A stretch of 45,979 bases of DNA from contig NZ_JAQUVG010000014.1 in the NCBI RefSeq assembly GCF_028693495.1, forward strand, positions 1 to 45,979, read 5' to 3'. Positions 1 through 7,994 of this stretch are shown piece by piece; the first letter of the stretch is position 1, and each line of letters opens with the position of its first letter. Origin of the DNA: Zoogloea sp. (lineage in GTDB: Bacteria > Pseudomonadota > Gammaproteobacteria > Burkholderiales > Rhodocyclaceae). The notes under the pieces were generated by a model. That model saw nothing but the letters and a program-made list of their open reading frames with translations, was not told the origin of the DNA and made no database searches. A program made the translations under genes and the position numbers.

Positions 1-166
1 CGGAATCGGCTCGAAAGACGGCTGGAAAGTGCTTCATGCCAAACCACGCCGGGGTTCTTCAGCGTCGATTTTTCCCAGCCAAGCTGGAAACGGAAGGTGA
101 CGATGCAATTTTCAACACCCTGCTAAGCCGGTCTCTCCGTCTGCCCTCCTTTACTCTTCCTCTTTC

Positions 167-178
167 CGGGATATCCCG
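167..178. promoter_or_regulatory. Perfect 12-bp palindrome just before the dehydrogenase start
   Basis: CGGGATATCCCG ends three bases before the ATG at 181, where a Shine-Dalgarno would sit; no better ribosome binding site is visible. It could be an operator or a small hairpin limiting initiation. A 12-bp palindrome in GC-rich DNA can also occur by chance. Confidence 0.3.
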
Positions 179-180
179 CC

Positions 181-2955
181 ATGTCTTCTCTCATCAATGC
201 CTTGCGCCAGAAACTGTCTGCCGAGCGCGTGATCACCGACGAACTGCGCCGTCTGGCTTACGGTACGGACGGTAGTTTTTACCGGCTCATTCCCGAAGTG
301 GTCGTCGTCGTCCACGATGAGGAAGAGGTTCGTCAGGTGGTGGAAGTGGCACGCACCCATCGCCGCCCGGTTACTTTCCGGGCCGCGGGGACCAGTCTGT
401 GTGGCCAGGCAGTGACAGATGGTGTATTGGTTTTGCTGGGGGAAGGCCTCGCCATCTGCGAAGTGGGGGCTGACGGAGCTACCGTCCGGGTAGGGCCGGC
501 AATGATTGGAGCGGAGGTAAACCGTCGTCTGGCGCCCTTCGGACGCAAGATCGGTCCCGATCCGGCCTCCATCAATGCGGCCAAGGTGGGCGGCATCGCG
601 GCCAACAACAGTTCCGGCATGTGCTGTGGTACGGCCCAGAACAGTTACAACACCCTGGCTGGGATGCGCGTCCTCCTGGCTGACGGGGCCTTGCTGGATA
701 CCGGGGACGCGGTGAGTGTGGCGGCATTCCGGATCAGTCATGCCCGCCTTCTCGAACAATTGTCCGTGATGGCAGCCCGGGTCCGCGGGGATGCGGCTCT
801 GGCTGCCCGGATCCGGAGCAAGTACAAGATCAAGAACACCACCGGCTACAGTCTCAATGCCCTGGTGGATTACAGCGATCCGGTGGACATCCTTGCACAC
901 CTGATGATCGGTTCTGAAGGCACCCTCGGGTTCATTGCCCGGGTTACCTACAACACGGTCCCGGAATACGCTCACAAGGCCAGTGCCCTTGCCTTCTTCC
1001 CGGACATGGAGAGCGCCTGCCGCGCTGTGGTTGATCTGAAGCACCGGCCAGTAGATGCGGTGGAGCTTCTGGATCGTGCTTCCCTGCGCTGCGTTGCCGA
1101 CAAGCCCGGCATGCCGGCCCTGCTCACGACCCTGCCCGAGGGGGTGACGGCTTTGCTCATCGAGACACGGGCCCCCTCCTCCACCGAGCTCAAGGACCGG
1201 ATCGGGAAAGTGATGGAGACGCTCGAAGCCTGCCCCCTCATCGAGCGGCCTGCCTTCACTACCGACCCCGCCGAGATCGCAGGGCTCTGGAACGTGCGGA
1301 AGGGCACCTTTCCTGCCGTTGGTGCTGTACGCAGACCGGGGACGACGGTGATCATCGAGGATGTGGCTGTCCCGGTACCCATGCTGGCCGCCTGTTGTCT
1401 TGACCTGCAGGGGCTTTTTGCCAAGCACGGCTATCACGAGGCCATCATCTTCGGACACGCCCTGGAAGGCAACGTGCATTTCGTGTTCACGCAGGACTTC
1501 GGCGTAGCGTCCGAGGTGGTTCGCTACGCAGCTTTCATGGATGAGCTGTGCACCACCCTGGTGGACAAGTACGACGCTTCCCTCAAGGCCGAGCACGGCA
1601 CTGGTCGCAACATGGCACCCTTTGTGGCACTGGAATGGGGGACCCAGGCTTACGAACTCATGAAGGAGATCAAGCACCTCTTTGATCCGGAAGGCTTGCT
1701 CAATCCGGGGGTGATCCTCAATGAGGACGCAGAAGCCCACCTAAAGCACCTCAAGCCCATGCCCGCCGCCGGGCTGCTCTATGCCCCTGTGGACCGCTGC
1801 ATCGAATGCGGGTTTTGCGAGCCCCAGTGTCCCTCCCATGGCCTGACCCTGTCGCCCCGCCAGCGGATCGTCGGCTGGCGGGAGCTGTCCCGTCGCAAAA
1901 CGGCTGGCGAGGCGCCCGGGCAACTGGGGGAAGACTACCTGTACATGGGCCTCGATACCTGTGCCACCTGCGGCCTGTGCTCCACGGCCTGTCCGGTCGG
2001 CATCGAGACCGGCGCCCTGACCCGGGCTGTACGGGGAGAGAACCTGTCCCGCGTGGCACGCAGCCTGGGACGGGTGGCCGCCAACCATTACGGTGCAACC
2101 CAGGCGCTGGCTCGGGCAGCCCTCAAGGTCGGCCATCTGGCGGAAGCCGTGATCGGGCCGAAAGCCCTGGTTCGTCTCTCTGGCGGTGCATGGAAGGAAG
2201 GTATGCCGATGCCCCAGCCCCTTGGGCGGGCCCGCCTCACCGAAGGGGACAAGGTCGTTTATTTCCCTACCTGCGCCGGTCGCATGTTTGGCGCCGAAAG
2301 CCCTGAGCAGGCCCTGTCCGCTACCGTGATCCGGGTGCTGGAGCGGGCTGGTTTCGCGCCCATCCTGCCGGAGGGCGTGAACACCCTGTGCTGCGGCCAG
2401 TCCTTTGCGAGCAAGGGCCTGGCCGAGGATGCGGATCGCAAGTCGGCCGAGCTCGAGGCGGCCCTGATGAAGGCCAGCAACCACGGGCAGTACCCCGTGG
2501 TGCTCGATGCCAGTGCCTGCTCCCTGAGGATGAAGACGTTCCTGGCTGAGCGCCTGAAGGTGTATGACCTCGTGGAGTTTGCCCACGATGCCTTGCTCCC
2601 CCGCCTGATGATGCACAAGAAGACGGAGCCGGTGCTTCTGCACCTGAACTGCTCGGCGCGCCGGATGGGGGCGGAGGAGAAGCTCCGGCAGCTGGCCTGC
2701 GCGTGCGCCGAGCAGGTGGTCATGCCGGAGGAGGTCAAATGCTGTGGTTTCGGGGGCGACCGGGGATTTGTGGTGCCCGAGCTCAATGCCCATGCCCTGC
2801 GTAAACTGGAAGTGCCTGCCGGCTGCCGCAGCGGCTACTCCAGCAACCAGACCTGCGAAATCGGTCTGACCCATGCCACCGGCCTGGCCTACCGCTCCAT
2901 CGTCCATTTGCTGGATGAATGCAGTGCCAAGGCGCAAAGACTCGCCCGCTGTTGA
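181..2955 (+). CDS. FAD-linked D-lactate dehydrogenase with C-terminal Fe-S/CCG module (Dld-II type)
   Basis: A 924-aa fusion of a GlcD-like FAD-binding PCMH oxidase with a GlpC-like Fe-S half. The FAD domain spans roughly residues 38-180, with a typical AANNSSGMCCG stretch. The FAD-oxidase C domain follows, with HALEGNVHF and KAEHGTGRN near 430-480. Two 4Fe-4S motifs, CIECGFCEPQCP (from 540) and CATCGLCSTACP (from 594), and two CCG motifs (about 737 and 853) complete it. The length and order match Dld-II-type D-lactate dehydrogenases, which oxidise D-lactate to pyruvate at the inner membrane face and pass electrons to the quinone pool. D-2-hydroxyglutarate is an alternative substrate in the wider family. 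The ATG at 181 begins where homologues begin. There is no partner gene; it looks monocistronic. Confidence 0.85.
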   Translation: MSSLINALRQKLSAERVITDELRRLAYGTDGSFYRLIPEVVVVVHDEEEVRQVVEVARTHRRPVTFRAAGTSLCGQAVTDGVLVLLGEGLAICEVGADGATVRVGPAMIGAEVNRRLAPFGRKIGPDPASINAAKVGGIAANNSSGMCCGTAQNSYNTLAGMRVLLADGALLDTGDAVSVAAFRISHARLLEQLSVMAARVRGDAALAARIRSKYKIKNTTGYSLNALVDYSDPVDILAHLMIGSEGTLGFIARVTYNTVPEYAHKASALAFFPDMESACRAVVDLKHRPVDAVELLDRASLRCVADKPGMPALLTTLPEGVTALLIETRAPSSTELKDRIGKVMETLEACPLIERPAFTTDPAEIAGLWNVRKGTFPAVGAVRRPGTTVIIEDVAVPVPMLAACCLDLQGLFAKHGYHEAIIFGHALEGNVHFVFTQDFGVASEVVRYAAFMDELCTTLVDKYDASLKAEHGTGRNMAPFVALEWGTQAYELMKEIKHLFDPEGLLNPGVILNEDAEAHLKHLKPMPAAGLLYAPVDRCIECGFCEPQCPSHGLTLSPRQRIVGWRELSRRKTAGEAPGQLGEDYLYMGLDTCATCGLCSTACPVGIETGALTRAVRGENLSRVARSLGRVAANHYGATQALARAALKVGHLAEAVIGPKALVRLSGGAWKEGMPMPQPLGRARLTEGDKVVYFPTCAGRMFGAESPEQALSATVIRVLERAGFAPILPEGVNTLCCGQSFASKGLAEDADRKSAELEAALMKASNHGQYPVVLDASACSLRMKTFLAERLKVYDLVEFAHDALLPRLMMHKKTEPVLLHLNCSARRMGAEEKLRQLACACAEQVVMPEEVKCCGFGGDRGFVVPELNAHALRKLEVPAGCRSGYSSNQTCEIGLTHATGLAYRSIVHLLDECSAKAQRLARC

Positions 2956-3292
2956 TCTGGTGCGCCTTTTTCTGCTAAGGGCGGGCCCCAAATAGGCTCA
3001 CCTTCGACCTCCGGTCGCCTGATGTACGTTAGGTGCATGCGGAAAGCATGCTTCATGACCATCCGCCTCGCCCAGATGTTCAGCCGCTGTGGTTTACCCA
3101 GGCAGTGAAGTGGTTGACTTGCCTGAACTCTGGCATGGGAACATTGTTCAAACCGCTGTGTTCATCTGGTGAGGAGCGATCCTCGATAGTCCTGGACGAT
3201 CAACCTGGCGCTGAGATGGGATGGCTCCAGGGCACAGGCTGTCTTATCATGACGGAAGTGCAGCATCTGTGCTGCCATGCAAGGAATACATC
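2956..3292. other. Intergenic stretch with one small hairpin, no gene recognised
   Basis: About 340 bases between the dehydrogenase and the small protein at 3293. The only clear structure is GCATGC-GGAAA-GCATGC at 3035-3051, followed by TT, which could be a weak terminator. Open frames here are short and lack ribosome binding sites or recognisable protein features. A TTGACT at 3114-3119 has no convincing -10 at proper spacing. Confidence 0.4.
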
Positions 3293-3688
3293 ATGCCGAC
3301 CATCAATCCCTCGAGCCTCGCCTCTGCCTACAGCTTGCAGCGGCCTCAGGCTCCGCAGTCCATGGCATCCCCGGCGACCACCGCACCGGCGGCTCCTCAG
3401 GCGGCGCCTCCTGGCGCTCCGGTTCCCGCTCAGGACAGTACCCGTGTTGCCATCAGCCAGACCGGAGTCGATGCCCTCAACGCATCGACAGCGCAGGGAA
3501 CTGCAGTCACCAATGGCATGCGCAACCCCTCCACTCAGGCTGTCGTTCAGGGAGATCCCGCCAGCCGGAACGGCGCAAACGCCTACTCGTCCGCTGCAGC
3601 CACCCGGATGTACGACATGGTCCAGTCCATGTCGCCGAACACGCCGTCCGGTGAGGCCGCCAGGGATCTGGTGAAGCCGCTGGCTTGA
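3293..3688 (+). CDS. Small low-complexity protein of unknown function
   Basis: A 131-aa product rich in Ala, Pro, Ser and Thr, with a Pro/Ala linker at about residues 20-50 and a more ordered C-terminal end (MYDMVQS...). No signal peptide or membrane segment is visible. The ATG at 3293 is chosen over the in-frame ATG at 3221 because AAGGA lies 8 bases before it and the upstream part reads as random sequence. A strong terminator follows at 3723, which supports a real transcription unit. The family is not recognised. The composition is reminiscent of short cytoplasmic or putative motility/secretion-associated proteins, but that is only an impression. Confidence 0.55.
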   Translation: MPTINPSSLASAYSLQRPQAPQSMASPATTAPAAPQAAPPGAPVPAQDSTRVAISQTGVDALNASTAQGTAVTNGMRNPSTQAVVQGDPASRNGANAYSSAAATRMYDMVQSMSPNTPSGEAARDLVKPLA

Positions 3689-3722
3689 GTCCTCCGGCGC
3701 ACGGCGCCGAACTGTTGAACAG

Positions 3723-3766
3723 GCTAAAACCCCCGCCAGCCCTGCAGGGCTGGCGGGGGTTTTAGC
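3723..3766. terminator. Bidirectional rho-independent terminator
   Basis: A perfect 44-nt palindrome with a GC core (CCCCCGCCAGCCCTG and its complement) flanked by AAAA on the left and TTTT on the right. It therefore reads as a stem plus U-run on both strands. It sits between the convergent 3293-3688 gene and the LysR gene and should stop both. Confidence 0.9.
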
Positions 3767-3801
3767 GTTTGGGAGCGGTGGTGCCCTGGTGGGTATGGGC
3801 A

Positions 3802-4764
3802 TCATCGCGTTGCCACCGGAGGTGGGCTGAACGACACCCCGGCGCGGTCCAGAGCATCCGTCGGGCAGGCCTCGGCCAGGATCCAGTCGATCAGGGCTTG
3901 GGTCTCCCTCGACGGGACCGGATCCCGCTGCAGCAGGCAGAAGACCTTGTTCGAGCGGGGGCCCGGCTGCGGGGTGGCCAGGGCCACCAGCCGGCCATCC
4001 TCCAGCATCGGGCGGATGAACTGGCTGCGCCCCAGGGCGATGCCCTGACGGGCGACGGTGGCATGGATCATCTGGTCGAACAGGTTGAAGCGGAGGACGC
4101 TCTTGGGCCGCACCTGGGACCAGCCCTGCATTTCCAGCCAGTTCTCCCAGTTCCACCAAGGGGAGCGGTCACCCTCGAATTCCAGCAGGACCGAGCGCGA
4201 GATGATCTCCGGGTCGTCCAGCCGGGTGATGCCGAGCCCCGGGTGGGCCACCGGAAAGATCGTCTCGCCAAACAGCCGCCGGGCGCCGGCGGGCATGTGT
4301 TCCCCAGCGCAGTAGCGGATTGCCACGTCCAGCCCTTCCCGGTGCAGGTCCACGATGTCGTTGTTGGCCGACAGGCGGACCTCGACTCCTGGATGCTTCT
4401 GCTGGAAATCGGGCAGGCGGGGCAGCAGCCACAGCCCGATGAAGGAGATGCTGGCCGTAAGGGTGACGGGCCGGGGCGTGCCGAGGCTGGCCTGGAGTTC
4501 GCCGAGGGTGTTCTGCAGTTGTTGCATTGCCAGGTCGGTCACCCGGAACAGCCGCTCTCCCTCGGGGGTGAAGCGGATTGCCCGGTGGGTCCGCTCGAAC
4601 AACTTCATGCCAAGGCTCGACTCCAGTCCGTGCATTTGACGGCTGACCGCTGACTGGGTCAGGAACAGGTCCTGGGCGGCCAGGGTGATGCTCATGCGCC
4701 GCCCCACGGCCACGAAGCTCCGCAGCAGGTCGATGGAGGGAATCCGCGAGAGGGGAATTGACAT
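3802..4764 (-). CDS. LysR-family transcriptional regulator (GcvA-like)
   Basis: A 320-aa protein with the usual LysR layout. The winged HTH lies at about residues 8-67, with LAAQDLFLTQSAVSRQMHGLE as recognition region (shown in part by SQ/SAVSRQ) followed by LFERTHR. A periplasmic-binding-like effector domain spans about 95-300. It is transcribed away from the thioesterase/GST/isomerase cluster that starts at 4861, the classic arrangement for a LysR regulator and its target operon. Two CTCANNTGAG palindromes lie between them, starting 9 bp from the LysR start. The effector is unknown; from its neighbours it may be an aromatic or glutathione-linked compound (inference). Confidence 0.9.
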   Translation of the reverse strand: MSIPLSRIPSIDLLRSFVAVGRRMSITLAAQDLFLTQSAVSRQMHGLESSLGMKLFERTHRAIRFTPEGERLFRVTDLAMQQLQNTLGELQASLGTPRPVTLTASISFIGLWLLPRLPDFQQKHPGVEVRLSANNDIVDLHREGLDVAIRYCAGEHMPAGARRLFGETIFPVAHPGLGITRLDDPEIISRSVLLEFEGDRSPWWNWENWLEMQGWSQVRPKSVLRFNLFDQMIHATVARQGIALGRSQFIRPMLEDGRLVALATPQPGPRSNKVFCLLQRDPVPSRETQALIDWILAEACPTDALDRAGVSFSPPPVATR

Positions 4765-4772
4765 TCTCTAGG

Positions 4773-4803
4773 CTCATGTGAGGCGCCGAAAAACTCAGTT
4801 GAG
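4773..4803. promoter_or_regulatory. Candidate LysR operator: two CTCANNTGAG palindromes 21 bp apart
   Basis: CTCATGTGAG at 4773-4782 and CTCAGTTGAG at 4794-4803 are the same 10-bp palindrome. Their centres are 21 bp apart, two helical turns, so both face the same side. They sit in the divergent LysR/thioesterase promoter region, matching the paired recognition and activation sites of LysR proteins. Binding is inferred. Confidence 0.55.
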
Positions 4804-4860
4804 CCGCGCCGATCCATGAATTCTAATGCAGGTACTTTCCTCTACCCGGAGTTCATCAGC

Positions 4861-5304
4861 ATGGCACACCTGTCCGAACCTTCCTTTGTCGAACGTATCC
4901 GGGCCAGCTTTGCCCGGCAGAACGCGATGCACCTCATCCGGGCCACCCTGCCGGTCGTGGAGGAGGGGCGCACGGAGATCCACCTGCCCCACTGGGAGGG
5001 AGTGGAGCAGCAGCACGGCTTCGTCCACGGGGGCGTGGTCGGGATGATTGCCGACTCGGCGGCGGGCTACGCCGCCATGACCCGCGTCCCGGCGGAGGCG
5101 TCGGTGCTCACCGTCGAGTTCAAGATGAACCTCATGGCCCCCGCCGATGGGGAGCAGCTCATCGCCCGGGGCGCCGTGGTCCGTTCCGGCCGTACCCTCA
5201 TCGTCACCCGGGCGGAAGTGTTCGCTGTCAAGGGAGGCAAGGAGTCCCTCTGCGCGCTCATGCAGCAGACCATCATGGTCATGCACGGCAAGGGCGAGAA
5301 GTGA
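4861..5304 (+). CDS. PaaI-type hotdog-fold thioesterase
   Basis: A 147-aa single hotdog domain. The family active-site region is visible at residues 53-70: HGG at 56-58 and the likely catalytic acid D65 within GMIADSAAG. Such enzymes hydrolyse (aryl)acyl-CoA thioesters in the cytoplasm, often rescuing CoA from dead-end intermediates of aromatic degradation. The ATG at 4861 is preferred over the in-frame ATG at 4816. It has CGGAG 9 bases upstream, and the earlier start would lie too close to the operator pair at 4773-4803. It leads a tight plus-strand cluster, with only 4 bases before the GST gene. The substrate is unknown. Confidence 0.85.
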   Translation: MAHLSEPSFVERIRASFARQNAMHLIRATLPVVEEGRTEIHLPHWEGVEQQHGFVHGGVVGMIADSAAGYAAMTRVPAEASVLTVEFKMNLMAPADGEQLIARGAVVRSGRTLIVTRAEVFAVKGGKESLCALMQQTIMVMHGKGEK

Positions 5305-5308
5305 CGCC

Positions 5309-5989
5309 ATGATCGATGTATATAGCTGGCCCGCCCCCAACGGGCACAAGGTACAGATCCTGGTGGAGGAGCTGGGCATCCCCTACCGGCTCATCCCCAT
5401 CGACATCACTCGGGGTGACCAGCACGCGGCGTCCTACCGGGCCATCAACCCCAACGGAAAGATCCCGGCCATCGTCGATCATGCCCCCACCGGGGGCGGC
5501 GATCCCCTGACCGTCTTCGAGAGCGGTGGGATCCTGCTCTACCTGGCGGGCAAGGAAGGCCGTTTCCTGCCTGCCGACCTGCGTCTGCGTGGCGAGGTCC
5601 TGCAATGGCTGTTCTGGCAGGTGGGGGGGCTCGGGCCCATGATGGGGCAGGCCCAGCACTTCTTCCGCTATGCACCCCAGCCGGTTCCCTACGCCCTCGA
5701 GCGTTACCAGAACGAAACACGGCGGCTGCTCCAGGTCCTCGACCAGCGGCTGGCCGGCCGCGACTACCTGTGCGGGGACTATTCCGTCGCCGACATGGCC
5801 TGCTTCCCGTGGATCCGTATCCACGCCCTCACAGGGGTGTCCCTGGCACCGTTTGCCCATGTTCAGGCCTGGTATGGCCGGGTGCGCCAGCGCCCTGGAG
5901 TAGGGCGCGGCCTGAACCTGCTGAGGGAGCGCTGGGTGGATGTGTCCACCTCCTCCGAGGCCAAACGGAATCTCTTTCGCACGGACTGA
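5309..5989 (+). CDS. Glutathione S-transferase (YfcG/YghU-like)
   Basis: A 226-aa GST. The thioredoxin-like N-domain opens with MIDVYSWPAPNGHKV and contains NPNGKIPAI (cis-proline loop) and ESGGILLYLA (glutathione-binding). The helical C-domain holds YLCGDYSVADMACFPW (the N-capping/hydrophobic staple region). The N-terminal sequence is close to the YfcG/YghU group, which act as glutathione-disulfide oxidoreductases rather than classic conjugating enzymes. The ATG at 5309 is four bases past the thioesterase stop, so the two are probably translationally coupled. The open frame extends upstream to 5147, but that part overlaps the thioesterase and reads as a shadow. With the isomerase next door, a glutathione-dependent catabolic or detoxifying role is likely. 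Confidence 0.88.
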   Translation: MIDVYSWPAPNGHKVQILVEELGIPYRLIPIDITRGDQHAASYRAINPNGKIPAIVDHAPTGGGDPLTVFESGGILLYLAGKEGRFLPADLRLRGEVLQWLFWQVGGLGPMMGQAQHFFRYAPQPVPYALERYQNETRRLLQVLDQRLAGRDYLCGDYSVADMACFPWIRIHALTGVSLAPFAHVQAWYGRVRQRPGVGRGLNLLRERWVDVSTSSEAKRNLFRTD

Positions 5990-5995
5990 TCGATC

Positions 5996-6613
5996 ATGCA
6001 TTTCCAGGACTCCCCGGTCGTCGACGCCTTCATCGACCTCCGCAGCCCCTACTCCTACCTCGCCCTCCAACCCGCCCGCCGCCTCGCGGAGCGCAGCGGC
6101 ACCCCCTTCGACTGGTGGCCCTACATCACCGACTTCCGCTCCGCCTACGGGGGCGAAGTCGAGGAGCGATCCCGGCGGGATCAGGCCAAGGTCAAGTACC
6201 TCTACATGGACTGTCGGCGCCTGGCCCGGCTGCAGGGCCTCACCATCCGTGCCACCACCAAGCTCTGGGACGCGACCCTCGGCAGCGAGGCCATGCTCTT
6301 CGCCAAGGCCCGGGGCCGCCTTTGGGCGTTCTGCGATCCCTTGCTCGCGGCCTTCTGGCGCCGGGAGTTCGATCTGGAGTCCCCGGCGGAAATCGAGGCA
6401 GCCCTCACGGCCGCCGGGCTGGACGTGGACGACTGGCGCCTCTGGCAGGCCAGCGAGGCGCCGGCGGCTCGCGCCGCAGCCCAAACGCGGGCGGAGGCCC
6501 TGGGCGTGTTCGGTGCACCCACCTTCGTCTACAAAGGTGAGCTGTTTTGGGGGAGCGACCGGCTTGGTCTGCTGGCGGAAACCCTGGATCCGCTCCAGCC
6601 CTGGACCTTTTGA
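5996..6613 (+). CDS. 2-hydroxychromene-2-carboxylate isomerase family protein (DsbA-like, kappa-GST)
   Basis: A 205-aa thioredoxin-fold protein of the HCCA isomerase/kappa-GST family. The N-terminal FIDLRSPYSYLA carries the serine (S17) that replaces the DsbA cysteine and activates glutathione. GVFGAPTFVYKGELFWGSDRL near 170-195 is the conserved cis-Pro loop and C-terminal signature. In naphthalene pathways NahD isomerises 2-hydroxychromene-2-carboxylate using glutathione, but many homologues outside those operons have unknown substrates and no other naphthalene genes are present. It starts 6 bases after the GST stop, in the same operon. A decayed paralogue lies at 7288-7678. Confidence 0.85.
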   Translation: MHFQDSPVVDAFIDLRSPYSYLALQPARRLAERSGTPFDWWPYITDFRSAYGGEVEERSRRDQAKVKYLYMDCRRLARLQGLTIRATTKLWDATLGSEAMLFAKARGRLWAFCDPLLAAFWRREFDLESPAEIEAALTAAGLDVDDWRLWQASEAPAARAAAQTRAEALGVFGAPTFVYKGELFWGSDRLGLLAETLDPLQPWTF

Positions 6614-6652
6614 GGTGCATCCTGTTCCGCCGCACCTTGCGCGGCCTCCGGC

Positions 6653-7250
6653 GTGATCAACGCCGGCGGTTCCTGCGGCCAGTTCCTGTTCGCACCATTC
6701 CTGCAGAGGCTCATCCAGACGGTGGGCTGGGGCAGCACCCTGGGCGCCATGGCCCTGATGGCCCGTGCCGTCCTGCCCCTGGTGGGACGGCTCACCCGGG
6801 CCCCGGCGGTGGTGCGGCCCCTGCCGGAGCCCGGCCGGGGGGCGATGCACGCGGTTCGGAGCGCCTTGAAGGACCGTAGTTACCTACTCCTGCACCTGCG
6901 GCTTTCACATTGCGTTCCTGGTCACTCATCTGCCGGGTGAGGTGGACCTGTGTGGTCTGCCGCCCTCCGTGGCCAGCACGTCCCTCGCCATCATCGGGCT
7001 GGCCAACATCTTCGGCAGTCTCTATGCCGGCGCCTGCGTTGCCCGCTACCGCAGCAAGCACGTGCTGGCGCTCATGTACAGCTCCCGGGTGGTGTTGATC
7101 GGTGCATACCTGCTCCTACCCCCAAGTTCGCTCACCTTTTACCTGTTTGCCGCCGGCCTCGGCTTCACCTGGCGCCTGGCCACCCTGGCGGACCTCATCC
7201 ACCTACCCATCCGCGAGGCTCGTCTCCCGCGTCCGGCCCTGGCGGGCTGA
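6653..7250 (+). pseudogene. Decayed MFS transporter
   Basis: Two adjoining frames join into one major-facilitator sequence. The first runs from 6653 (GGSCGQFLFAPFLQ...) to about 6893. The second starts at 6897 (CGFHIAFLVTHLPGE...) and runs to the stop at 7248-7250. The switch falls at 'cacctgcgg', consistent with a small out-of-frame deletion. The N-terminal half of a roughly 400-aa, 12-helix transporter is missing, and the C-terminal end jumps from GLGFTW straight to a typical tail (IHLPIREARLPRPALA), so an internal block is also lost. It follows the isomerase by 40 bases and was probably the operon's transporter. The family assignment rests on residue patterns and membrane segments. Confidence 0.75.
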
Positions 7251-7287
7251 GCGCCTTTCCGACTCCACGATTCCACGAGGACTTCCC

Positions 7288-7678
7288 GTGACTCAACCCG
7301 TGCCCCAGGCCATCTTCTACTTCGACGTGATTTCTCCCTGGGCCTGCCTGATGGATGAGGCCCTGCGCCGGGAACCCCTGCTCCTCGAGCGGCGCCCGGT
7401 CCTGTTCGCCGGCCTGGCGGGCCACCCTGGACCGCCTGGGCCTGGAGCAGGCGCCCCCCTACCGGGACGCTCCGGAGATCAAGGCCAGGCTTCGGGAGAA
7501 CACCCGCGCTGCCGCGGCCGATGGCGTTTTCGGCGTTCCCACGATCACCGTGGGGGAGCGCCTGTTCTGGGGGTTGGATGCCCTGCCCATGCTCCGTGCC
7601 TGGATCCGGGGAGACCCTGTGCTTGATACCCTTGCCATGCGGGCCGCAGCGCAGGTCCGTCCGGGGGCGGTGCGCTAG
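7288..7678 (+). pseudogene. Decayed second 2-hydroxychromene-2-carboxylate isomerase
   Basis: The sequence begins at a GTG with a typical isomerase N-terminus (QAIFYFDVISPWACLMDEAL) and runs in frame to about 7417 (PVLFAGL). It then continues in another frame from about 7421 with the family's C-terminal part (EIKARLRENTRAAAADGVFGVPTITVGERLFWGLDALPM, cited in part). Together about 130 residues remain of the usual 200, so the middle is deleted and the frame is broken. It shares GVFG(V/A)PT and the LFWG signature with the intact gene at 5996. It lies at the end of the thioesterase/GST/isomerase/MFS cluster, which is degrading from its 3' end. Confidence 0.75.
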
Positions 7679-7994
7679 CGTTTCCGCGAAGGCGTGCGGA
7701 CCCTGAAGGGCTGCATGGCCTCCCGGCGCGTCGCTGCCCAGCCCCAGCCGGATCGACTGGCTGGCACAACACACAAATCCGCTCACCTTTGCCTTTGGTT
7801 TGCCCGCCTGCTCCTGGGCAGCCCCTCCGCCATGTGCGCCAGTCGTCCGATAAAGACGCCGCTCCCCGCGCTTGCGGGATGATCTCCCGGAAAAGTGTTG
7901 TGCGGATGGACGAGGGATTCATCCCCATGGGCGGGATGCGGGAGGACTTTCGGAAGGGGAAGCGGCGTGCCGCGGGAGAGCCCGGGCACACGGC
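7679..7994. other. Intergenic stretch between a decayed operon and a convergent gene, no gene seen
   Basis: About 316 bases between the isomerase remnant and the minus-strand SpmAB-like gene. Frames are open only as short shadows without ribosome binding sites. No convincing terminator was found. It may be further residue of the eroded operon. Confidence 0.4.

Noticed and set aside
151-1740. Minus-strand 529-aa open frame antisense to the dehydrogenase
   Set aside because: Codon-shadow of a long GC-rich gene; His/Gly/Gln-rich composition with no domain; the sense strand is clearly coding.
3130-3147. Sigma-54 promoter TGGCATG ... TTGT
   Set aside because: Spacing is two bases too long and the second element lacks GC; likely chance.
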